Source: JAAZNV01 sp035358315 | GTDB lineage: Bacteria > Patescibacteriota > WWE3 > UBA101185 > UBA10185 | Reading direction: 5' to 3' | Assembly: GCA_035358315.1 (NCBI GenBank) | Contig: DAOPPB010000006.1 | Span: 1-39,670, forward strand | DNA: 39,670 bases | Part shown: positions 30,689 to 37,917 of the stretch, piece by piece | Layout of the letters: each line of letters starts with the position of its first letter | How positions within the stretch are numbered: the first letter of the stretch is position 1 | Position numbers and translations under genes: made by a program | Notes under the pieces: model-generated | What the model saw: the letters and a program-made list of their open reading frames with translations, nothing else | Database searches by the model: none | What the model was told of the DNA's origin: nothing

Positions 30689-32938
30689 GTGGACAAGAAA
30701 TACGATCATAAAACCACGGAGCCCGAGATAGAAAAAAAGTGGGAAGAATCAGGTGTTTTTGTCGGTAAAATAGATCCGGACAAAAAACCTTTTACAATAG
30801 TTCTGCCGCCGCCCAATGCTAATGGTAAACTTCACACCGGTCATGTGTTAATGCTGGCTATAGAGGATATTCTCATCCGTTGGAAAAAAATGCAGGGGTA
30901 CTCTACTCTCTGGTTACCAGGAACGGACCATGCCGGTTTTGAAACTCAGGTGGTCTTCGAAAGGTCTTTACAAGAAAAAGGCAAATCAAGATTTGATTAC
31001 GACAGAGATTCCTTATACAAAGAAATTTGGAACTTTGTGGAGGCCAATAAGAAAGTCATAGAAAATCAGGTGAAAAGAATGGGTCCCGGTTTGGATTGGT
31101 CGCGTTATACGTACACTTTAGATGACAACGTTGTGAATATTGTTTATTCCACGTTCAGAAAAATGCTTTCGGAGGGTTTGGTGTATAGGGATGATTACAT
31201 AGTAAATTTTTGTCCTAAATGCGGAACCACTTTTGCGGATTTGGAGATAAGGCACAAGGATAAGATAAGCAGTCTTTATTACATAAAATATGGGCCGTTG
31301 GTGGTCGCAACCACGAGACCGGAGACAAAGTTCGGGGATGTTGCTCTAGCGGTTAATCCGAATGACGAGAGGTACAAGGATTACATAGGAAAAGAGATAG
31401 AGTACGAGGATCCGCTCGGGAAGTTTTCTATACCGATTATCGCTGATTCTTATGTTGATATGTCTTTTGGAACGGGTGTTTTAAAAGTTACCCCCGCGCA
31501 TGATAAAAATGATTATGAAATAGGTTTGAGGCATAAACTGCCTGTTGTAAGTGTCATAGGTTTTGATGGAAAAATGAATGAAAATGCCGGCAGGTATCGA
31601 GGAATGGAGGTTTCTGCTGCAAGAGATGCTGTTGTTAAAGACCTTGAAGATATGGGGATGATAGAAAAAATTGACAGTAACTACAGAAATTCTGTTGCTG
31701 TTTGCTACAAGGGCGGACACGAAATAGAACCCACAGTTTTGCCTAATTGGTTCATAAAAGTTGACTCATTAAAAAAACCTGCTTTGGATGCCGTTTTAAA
31801 TGGCGATGTGAGAATTTTCCCGAAATGGAGGCAGGTTACCTACACAAAATGGATGGAAGAAATGCGGGACTGGCCTATATCCAGGCAGATAGTTTGGGGA
31901 ATAAGAATACCGGTTTGGTACGACGTGGATGAAAATCCCGATATTCAGGTGACCTTTTTGGATGCCGGAGGAAACAGGGTTGTTGGAAGGATCGGAGATC
32001 TATTGGGTAAATACTCATTTGATGAAATTAAAGCCGGTTTACAGAGTTTGATTGCGCCAAAAGATGCCGATTTCCGGGCCGTGCCCGGAGCCGGGCACGG
32101 CCCGGAGAAACGTCTCCTCCAGGAAACCGACACTTTTGATACGTGGTTTTCATCGGGACATTGGCCGTTGGCTACTTTAAGATATCCTGATTCGGAAGAT
32201 TTTAAATATTTTTATCCGACGTCTGTAATGGAGACCGGTTGGGAAATAATCAGGTTTTGGGTTTCGCGAATGATTATGTTCGGGATCTATTTAACAGGAA
32301 AACCTCCTTTTAAAGATGTATATCTCCACGGTTTAGTAAGGGCCTTGGACGGTAAAAAGATGAGTAAGTCCCTCGGGAATGTTATTGACCCTTTGGATTA
32401 TATTGAGGAGTATGGGGCGGATGCTTTAAGAATGGGTCTGATATCAGGAACGGCAAACGGACGGGATTTTGCTTTTCCTAAGGATAAGGTTATCGCTTAC
32501 AGAAATTTTGCCAATAAATTATGGAATATGGCTCGGTTTATACTTATGATGATGGGCGACTATGACAACGGCACTGACTTTAGTTTTGACGAAAAGAATG
32601 TCGATGCTTTGGGAGATCTTGATAAGCTTATGTTGGAAAAGATGAAAAAGCTAACGGTAGGTGTGACAGCTTCTCTGGAAAGGTATCGCTTTGCCGACTC
32701 TGCCGAAATGATCTACCAGTTTATGTGGCACGAAGTAGCTGATAAGTATATTGAGTATGTTAAGGGATTGGACGGAGAGCAGAAAATAGCATCTCTGTCG
32801 GTTTTAAGATATGTTTTTGTAAAAGGATTGATGCTTTTGCACCCTTTTATGCCGTTTGTTACCGAAGCTATTTGGGAGAACATCCCAAAATTTGACGGGG
32901 AATCGGACCTCTTGATTAGAGAGAAGTGGCCGGAGTAA
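30689..32938 (+). CDS. valS: Valyl-tRNA synthetase with palindrome-encoded insertion
   Basis: Class I synthetase charging tRNA-Val; 749 aa, against about 880-950 in many bacteria; the C-terminal coiled-coil arm is missing. The HIGH-type motif is PPPNANGKLHTGH, then LWLPGTDHAGFETQ, the zinc-like CPKCGTTF, the WGIRIPVWYD block, TFDTWFSSGHWPL, and the KMSKS motif DGKKMSKSLGN. A segment of some 40 residues before QETDTFDTWF is longer than in E. coli. Part of it (about residues 462-473, FRAVPGAGHGPE) is encoded by a perfect 15-bp GC-rich inverted repeat. The stop codon is directly adjacent to that of the convergent rplY. Confidence 0.96.
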   Translation: MDKKYDHKTTEPEIEKKWEESGVFVGKIDPDKKPFTIVLPPPNANGKLHTGHVLMLAIEDILIRWKKMQGYSTLWLPGTDHAGFETQVVFERSLQEKGKSRFDYDRDSLYKEIWNFVEANKKVIENQVKRMGPGLDWSRYTYTLDDNVVNIVYSTFRKMLSEGLVYRDDYIVNFCPKCGTTFADLEIRHKDKISSLYYIKYGPLVVATTRPETKFGDVALAVNPNDERYKDYIGKEIEYEDPLGKFSIPIIADSYVDMSFGTGVLKVTPAHDKNDYEIGLRHKLPVVSVIGFDGKMNENAGRYRGMEVSAARDAVVKDLEDMGMIEKIDSNYRNSVAVCYKGGHEIEPTVLPNWFIKVDSLKKPALDAVLNGDVRIFPKWRQVTYTKWMEEMRDWPISRQIVWGIRIPVWYDVDENPDIQVTFLDAGGNRVVGRIGDLLGKYSFDEIKAGLQSLIAPKDADFRAVPGAGHGPEKRLLQETDTFDTWFSSGHWPLATLRYPDSEDFKYFYPTSVMETGWEIIRFWVSRMIMFGIYLTGKPPFKDVYLHGLVRALDGKKMSKSLGNVIDPLDYIEEYGADALRMGLISGTANGRDFAFPKDKVIAYRNFANKLWNMARFILMMMGDYDNGTDFSFDEKNVDALGDLDKLMLEKMKKLTVGVTASLERYRFADSAEMIYQFMWHEVADKYIEYVKGLDGEQKIASLSVLRYVFVKGLMLLHPFMPFVTEAIWENIPKFDGESDLLIREKWPE
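32074..32105. repeat. GC-rich palindrome inside valS
   Basis: CCGGGCCGTGCCCGG (32074-32088), loop AG, and its exact complement (32091-32105). The 32 bases hold a single A-containing loop and are far richer in GC than the rest of the gene. It keeps the reading frame and resembles the two hairpins at 36-93 in its CCGGGC/GCCCGG core. Confidence 0.85.
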
Positions 32939-33649
32939 TTATTTTGCTTCTTTTCCCCTTTTCTCGGGTTTTTCCTGCTCCTCTGTACTTCCTACTTCTC
33001 CCTCTTCTTCGGATTTTTCTGCAGTTGCCTCCATACCGGCAATAGCTTCTTCTTCCGAAATTGCTGCCGCCTCTTCCAACTCTTCCTCCTGCACTTTTGT
33101 CTCCTCAATTCTCACAACTGTCTCATCCGGGCTAAGTTCGGGGATGGAGACTTTCTCTCTATCATAATTTAGTTGAGATACCGATACGCCACTGCCTATT
33201 TCATTAAGATCGGAAACATCAATAATAAAACTGTGTGGAATATCTTCCGGAAGCGCCTCTACTTTTATTTCCTGTATCAACTGAAGGGCGAGCGCCGTGC
33301 CTGATTTTATCAGCTCATTGTTTTCTTCTCCCACTACTTCCACTGGAACCTGAGCTTCGGTTTTTACTGTTAAGTCCGGTTTGTAAAATCCTACATGAGA
33401 TACTCTCCCACTTACGGGATCAAACCGAACATCTTTTATCAGAACTTTGGTTTTTTCATTCCCGATTTTTATATCCACAAGATCGGTTTCTCCCGATTCT
33501 TTATAAACCTTGTTAAAACTATTGTAGTCAAGAGTCAGATTAACCGAATCCATACCTTTTCCGAATATCACGGCCGGAACTTTTCCTTCTTTTCTTATTT
33601 TTTTTGTTTTTTTACCGAGAATTTCTCTCTTTTGTGCCTCTAATTGCAT
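32939..33649 (-). CDS. rplY: Ribosomal protein L25 (CTC/TL5 form)
   Basis: Large-subunit protein binding 5S rRNA; 236 aa. The L25 domain covers about residues 1-90 (MQLEAQKREILGKKTKKIRKEGKVPAVIFGKG...VLIKDVRFDPVSGRVSHVGFY), followed by the TL5-type domain (VPVEVVGEENNELIKSGTALALQLIQEIKVEALPEDIP). A long acidic tail rich in Glu and Ala follows. The stop touches that of valS with no base between. A TGCTAAAAT box (33698-33690, minus strand) would give a leader of about 34 nt, so this gene is not leaderless. Confidence 0.94.
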   Translation of the reverse strand: MQLEAQKREILGKKTKKIRKEGKVPAVIFGKGMDSVNLTLDYNSFNKVYKESGETDLVDIKIGNEKTKVLIKDVRFDPVSGRVSHVGFYKPDLTVKTEAQVPVEVVGEENNELIKSGTALALQLIQEIKVEALPEDIPHSFIIDVSDLNEIGSGVSVSQLNYDREKVSIPELSPDETVVRIEETKVQEEELEEAAAISEEEAIAGMEATAEKSEEEGEVGSTEEQEKPEKRGKEAK

Positions 33650-33721
33650 ATTTTTGTCGTTTCAGCTTAAATCATTAACCGACTGTGATATTTTAGCAGA
33701 AAAATCAAATAAGTTAAGTTT

Positions 33722-35575
33722 CTATTCAACACTTAATTTGTATATTTTGCTTGTGTCAAGTACAAAAACTGTTTTTTCGTCCGATGAAACCGCAATGTTT
33801 CTGATATCCCCCCACAGAGAGTCGTCGTTGTTTTTATATTGTTTGATAAGCTCACCATCTTTATTTAATACCACTATCCTTTTGTTTCCGGAATCGGCAA
33901 CATAGATATTGGAAAAATCAATTGTAGTGAAAACATCTGTGGGATTTTTAAAAGGCTTTTCAAGACCCGATACTTCAAAGTCTGTTTTTAACCCATTTGA
34001 ATAGCTAACCAGATTTCCATCTTCTTTTAATATATATATGCTATATGCTATCGTCATAGACTTGGCGTTTTTGAAGTCCTGATTCTGACTCCAAAGAATA
34101 CTGTCTAAAGTGCCGTCATCTTTGACTGAGCTTCTGTTTAGAATATCGTCGGATATAGTGTAGATGTACCCATAGTAAGGATACGCAAGTGTAATGTTTT
34201 CCATCTTAAAAGAATCTTTGACCTGGGAATTTTTTGTGTCGTATGTTTTGTAACCTTCGTTGTCAAGAAAGGATAAGAAACCATTGGATTCAGCCAGGGA
34301 TCTGATGCCGTTGAAGGTGTTTTTGTCTGCAGAGAAATTAGGAGCATTTATATCGGAGTAATATATTTTTCCGGTATTTTTATCTGTTACCACCAAAACA
34401 TCTTCGACTATCTGTATTTCATTCGGGTCGGCGTCGGGATCAGTAATTTTCATGTCATAAAAGACTTCAGGTTTAACCCTGTTTATTTTGTATTCTTCGT
34501 CCTTGGTTCTATCCTCCGTAATAAACGCTTCCTCAGCGGTTTTTACTGTTTCTTCCACTATTTCTTCCCTTTCTTCTTTCTCGGCCTTTTTACCCTCTTT
34601 GAAGATTTTTGGTTTTAGCGCAAAGAAAATTGATATTGCCAGCAAAACCGTTATCATGCTTAAAAAGAGCCACCCTTTTGTTTTCTTATTTCCAGCTTCG
34701 CCTATTTGGGTTACTTTTCTTGTAAGTAATACTGCCTTTCGCTTTTTAAAAACACTTCTTGTTACTCGCTCCACCGCAGTTTTAATTTTTTCCCACACAG
34801 GTTTTAATAAAGTGCCTACCTTTCCGATAACAGATAAAATAACACTCCAAATATTTTTTAGCACTTCTGAGATTTTATCTATCGTTTCCCTCTGCTGACT
34901 TTTGGACAGGGCGTTGCCTAAACCAAGGTCAATTTCCTCTTTTTGAGGAATTTTTGTATCCATTAGCAATTTTATAAGCAAGCAGCTTTGATTTGGATTC
35001 AGGGCTCCCTCAGGAATGCTTGCGCTTAGAAGTTTATCCGGGGGAAATCCGTCAAAAAAAGGCTTCGTGCAGAAAACAAATATTTCATCTTCGTCTACCA
35101 GTTTAGAAAATGAAGAAAAATTTCCCTCGGATATCGTTTCCAAAGGAATTGCCCCGCCGTCCCTTATTGTGAACGCTTCAATTTCCCCGTATTTGACGAC
35201 GTAGAGAACATTTCCCCACAAAACAGCTGCAAGGAAATTTAGTGTAACATTGCCGGAATCCTCTATTAAGGTATCGCTTGATAACTGAAGTATTCTCTCT
35301 CTAATGCCGGAAATGGTTTTTTCCATGGATTGAATGGGTGATATATTTTCCGATTGATAATATGAGTCACGTAAAATATCGTTGATAACCTTATTAACGA
35401 ATTCCGTGTTGAAATTTGAGTCGCCGGTTATTTCAAACACTGCATAAACCGTTCCTTTTTTAAGTAAAATCTCCTGCGTTTCCGGTTCAATGTTTATGCA
35501 CCCGGAGAGAATGTTGCTAAATTGCGGCAACTTGGGATTAAGTTTTTGAATTTTGGCGGTTAATTTTTTTGCCAT
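33722..35575 (-). CDS. Membrane protein: PP2C-like domain plus outer beta-propeller
   Basis: A 617-aa protein. Residues 40-205 look like a PPM/PP2C fold (GTVYAVFEITG, NFLAAVLWGNVLYVVKYGEIEAFTIRDGG, LVDEDEIFVFCTKPFFDGF), but the Asp-Gly metal motif of active phosphatases is not visible, so it may be inactive. A helical linker (225-280) with many Lys and Arg leads to a membrane helix at 301-320, an acidic helix (330-350), and an outer beta-propeller of NHL type, best seen in FTTIDFSNIYVADSGNKRIVVLNKDGE. This is the topology of a one-pass sensor with a cytoplasmic signalling-like domain. It is co-oriented with the two upstream membrane genes (10 nt gap). Confidence 0.65.
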   Translation of the reverse strand: MAKKLTAKIQKLNPKLPQFSNILSGCINIEPETQEILLKKGTVYAVFEITGDSNFNTEFVNKVINDILRDSYYQSENISPIQSMEKTISGIRERILQLSSDTLIEDSGNVTLNFLAAVLWGNVLYVVKYGEIEAFTIRDGGAIPLETISEGNFSSFSKLVDEDEIFVFCTKPFFDGFPPDKLLSASIPEGALNPNQSCLLIKLLMDTKIPQKEEIDLGLGNALSKSQQRETIDKISEVLKNIWSVILSVIGKVGTLLKPVWEKIKTAVERVTRSVFKKRKAVLLTRKVTQIGEAGNKKTKGWLFLSMITVLLAISIFFALKPKIFKEGKKAEKEEREEIVEETVKTAEEAFITEDRTKDEEYKINRVKPEVFYDMKITDPDADPNEIQIVEDVLVVTDKNTGKIYYSDINAPNFSADKNTFNGIRSLAESNGFLSFLDNEGYKTYDTKNSQVKDSFKMENITLAYPYYGYIYTISDDILNRSSVKDDGTLDSILWSQNQDFKNAKSMTIAYSIYILKEDGNLVSYSNGLKTDFEVSGLEKPFKNPTDVFTTIDFSNIYVADSGNKRIVVLNKDGELIKQYKNNDDSLWGDIRNIAVSSDEKTVFVLDTSKIYKLSVE

Positions 35576-35585
35576 TTTGAAATCC

Positions 35586-35822
35586 CTAAATAGAAAGCAC
35601 GGTTATTATAATAGTTGCGATAGACGCTATTATGTGAAGCCGCGATAATCTGATGAAATTCTTTTTATAAGGAGTTTCCAGGTTTTGATTCATTATTTTC
35701 AGTCTTCGTGAGAGAGTGAGAGCGTAAATCAAATAGATTCCCATCATTATAATTATGAAAATCTTTATTCCGGTAACACCAAAGCCGATTAAATTTTCCA
35801 AGGAGAAACTATATGTTTGCAT
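35586..35822 (-). CDS. Small two-span membrane protein
   Basis: A 78-aa protein with two hydrophobic helices (about residues 17-36 and 62-77) joined by a basic cytoplasmic-type loop (LSRRLKIMNQNLETPYKKNFIRLSR). No family recognised with certainty. It overlaps the PH-like gene by 14 nt and precedes the PP2C-like gene by 10 nt, so the three are probably one operon. Confidence 0.7.
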   Translation of the reverse strand: MQTYSFSLENLIGFGVTGIKIFIIIMMGIYLIYALTLSRRLKIMNQNLETPYKKNFIRLSRLHIIASIATIIITVLSI

Positions 35823-36378
35823 ATTTTCCTCCTTGTCTATTTGTAATAATGTCGGAAATTGTATCTCTTAGCATAGATGGGTTGTCCACGCTATTGAACT
35901 CAAAATAATCCCGCTCCCCGGCCGTCTGTATAATTATTGAGCCTATATTAAATATCTGACCTATAACGGAAGGTATTTTTGATGTAACATCTTGGATATT
36001 ACTAAGGGGAGCTTCGGAAATGACCACGGCTCCCTTGTCGATATCAATCATTCTCTTGTTCGTAACTATAAGGGCTTCAAAATACCAATCCAAAAAATGT
36101 TTGAAAGCAAAGCCAAAAACCACAACATACCAAAAAACGGTTAAACCGAGTGTGAATAAACTATCAAAGACAAGATTTCCGTCTATTTGCAGTTTTGCCA
36201 AATAGGGTATAAGAAAAATAGGAATTATCAATAGCACAACAGTGGCAAGAACCCACCAAAATGTTGATATCAAGCTTTGCCTGATTAAGAAAATAACTCT
36301 TTCGTCTTCGTCCCTTCCTTCAAAAGATGTGTCGGGCGGATATTTAATAAAAGAATCCAGGTAACGAGGTTTTTTCAT
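35809..36378 (-). CDS. Membrane protein with bacterial PH-like domain
   Basis: A 189-aa protein. Two membrane helices lie at about residues 37-60 and 72-97, then a bacterial PH domain of the YdbS/YdbT type: EALIVTNKRMIDIDKGAVVISEAPLSNIQDV, IGQIFNIGSIIIQTAGERDYFEF. The order helix pair then PH is typical of this family, whose function is not well defined. The start at 36378 has a perfect extended -10 box 7 nt upstream. Confidence 0.82.
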   Translation of the reverse strand: MKKPRYLDSFIKYPPDTSFEGRDEDERVIFLIRQSLISTFWWVLATVVLLIIPIFLIPYLAKLQIDGNLVFDSLFTLGLTVFWYVVVFGFAFKHFLDWYFEALIVTNKRMIDIDKGAVVISEAPLSNIQDVTSKIPSVIGQIFNIGSIIIQTAGERDYFEFNSVDNPSMLRDTISDIITNRQGGKYANI

Positions 36379-36385
36379 TGCTCTA

Positions 36386-36394
36386 ATTATATCA
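36386..36394 (-). promoter_or_regulatory. Extended -10 box of the PH-like gene
   Basis: On the minus strand TGATATAAT, consensus in every position, 7 nt before the ATG at 36378, in the 28-nt gap after the GT-C-like gene. Confidence 0.65.
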
Positions 36395-36406
36395 TGGGGA
36401 AAACTG

Positions 36407-37897
36407 TCATTTCTTTTTCAGGATTACACTTATATCATCCTCGTATACGGCTTCCCACTCTTCACTGCGGTTTTCCCTGAGATATTTCACTAAACTGCTA
36501 TCCGTTTTCCCCACAACAAATCCGATTTCATATTCTTTTACATATTTTTCCAGCAAATCAACGTTTTCCTCGGTCTGATAATATATTTTTTTATAATCAT
36601 CCATAAAATAGCCCCCGTTCTTTCTCCACGCGGCCATTCTCCCATCAATGAAGGTTTTGTATTCCGGGAGTCTCCAAATCATATAACCTCCCCAACCATA
36701 GTCGTTTAGCATATTCCCGTTAATGGGGTTTTTCTTTAGATAATTTACCGCTTCGTAAGGGTATCTCTTTTCCGCCCAAAGTTTGTCATCTGCCGCCACG
36801 GGAGTTTTATTAAGAAAATTTGAGGCCGTTGTTAAGAGAATCAGTCCTAAAAGTCCGTTTCCAAACCATCTGGGAACGTTCAAGAGCGGTTTTTGATAGG
36901 ATTTGCACACTTGTAGTTTTAGATCTGCTATTTCATCAATTATGGGGAAAAGCGAGGTTGTTATCATTATCCTCACAAAATAAACGGATTTTATTGAAAA
37001 AAGGTAAAAGAAGATTATCAGAAAAATATACCAATTTCCGTATTTCTCCCTACGGACGTTTTTTTGCAAAATTGCTGAAACGAGGCCGGCGGCGGTAAAA
37101 GTGCTTAGAAAGATGTTTCCTACACTTAGTTTGCTCATCGGTTGCCATTCCATAACAAAGGCTTTTGTCGGCTGTGTTAATTCTTTAAGAAGTGTGGACC
37201 AAAGGGATATTCCGAACGGATTTATTAAGGTGAAAATGGCGGAGATAAAGAAAATATCGAACGATTGAGTAAATTTTTTGAACATTTCAAACTTAGTTCT
37301 CGTGGTGCCAGTTTTTTTAAAAAAGTCGGATAAGCAGTAAATTCCTACAATAAACAGGCCTATGACAAAATCAGCATGCATGTTTGCCCAGATAAGGAAA
37401 AGCAAGGGAACAAGTTTGAGGCGCTTTTTTTGTAAAAGCGTGTGAATAAGCAAAAACATGAGAATTGTGCTGTAGTATAGAGGCCTGACCGTTGTGTAAA
37501 AAGAGTTTAGAGCAATCATTGCCGATATGTGTGTGAGAGAAATCACAAATTTGTCATCTGTGTGATCTTTTATTATCAATAGAAAAACAAGGCTCATGGA
37601 AAGACCTAGTATCAATGATGGTATTACATTTCCCAGAAAGTGATACGACATGTACATTATTAATTCCGGAATCCAATAGGAATTTGCCCATTTATACCCG
37701 GTGTTTGTATATGAAAAAACATTATCTCTTAGGATTTTTCCGTTTTGGAATAGATATTCTCCGTACTTATAGTGCCACCCAAAGTCCGGGTCTACGGGAG
37801 GATTAAAAAGTATGAAAGTTCCGGTTAAAATTAAAAGCAGATAAGTTAGGTTCTTGCCGGAGAGGAAGGAGGATATGGAATGCGTTTTACTTTTCAC
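36407..37897 (-). CDS. GT-C-like polytopic membrane protein
   Basis: A 496-aa protein with 9-11 hydrophobic segments. After the first helix comes DPDFGWHYKYGEYLFQNG (from residue 36), an acidic outer loop like that of GT-C glycosyltransferases using lipid-linked sugar donors, followed by FSYTNTGYKWANSYWIPELI. The last quarter is an outer domain with MLNDYGWGGYMIWRLPEYKTFIDGR. Whether it is a transferase and what it transfers cannot be told. The start is GTG, chosen because a TATAAT box lies 6 nt before it. It follows the SpoIID-type gene by 20 nt. Confidence 0.65.
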   Translation of the reverse strand: MKSKTHSISSFLSGKNLTYLLLILTGTFILFNPPVDPDFGWHYKYGEYLFQNGKILRDNVFSYTNTGYKWANSYWIPELIMYMSYHFLGNVIPSLILGLSMSLVFLLIIKDHTDDKFVISLTHISAMIALNSFYTTVRPLYYSTILMFLLIHTLLQKKRLKLVPLLFLIWANMHADFVIGLFIVGIYCLSDFFKKTGTTRTKFEMFKKFTQSFDIFFISAIFTLINPFGISLWSTLLKELTQPTKAFVMEWQPMSKLSVGNIFLSTFTAAGLVSAILQKNVRREKYGNWYIFLIIFFYLFSIKSVYFVRIMITTSLFPIIDEIADLKLQVCKSYQKPLLNVPRWFGNGLLGLILLTTASNFLNKTPVAADDKLWAEKRYPYEAVNYLKKNPINGNMLNDYGWGGYMIWRLPEYKTFIDGRMAAWRKNGGYFMDDYKKIYYQTEENVDLLEKYVKEYEIGFVVGKTDSSLVKYLRENRSEEWEAVYEDDISVILKKK

Positions 37898-37903
37898 AGA
37901 ATT

Positions 37904-37909
37904 ATTATA
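37904..37909 (-). promoter_or_regulatory. -10 box of the GT-C-like gene, leaderless GTG
   Basis: Minus-strand TATAAT with 6 nt to the GTG at 37897. It supports a GTG start and a promoter of its own. Confidence 0.55.
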
Positions 37910-37917
37910 CCCGAATT

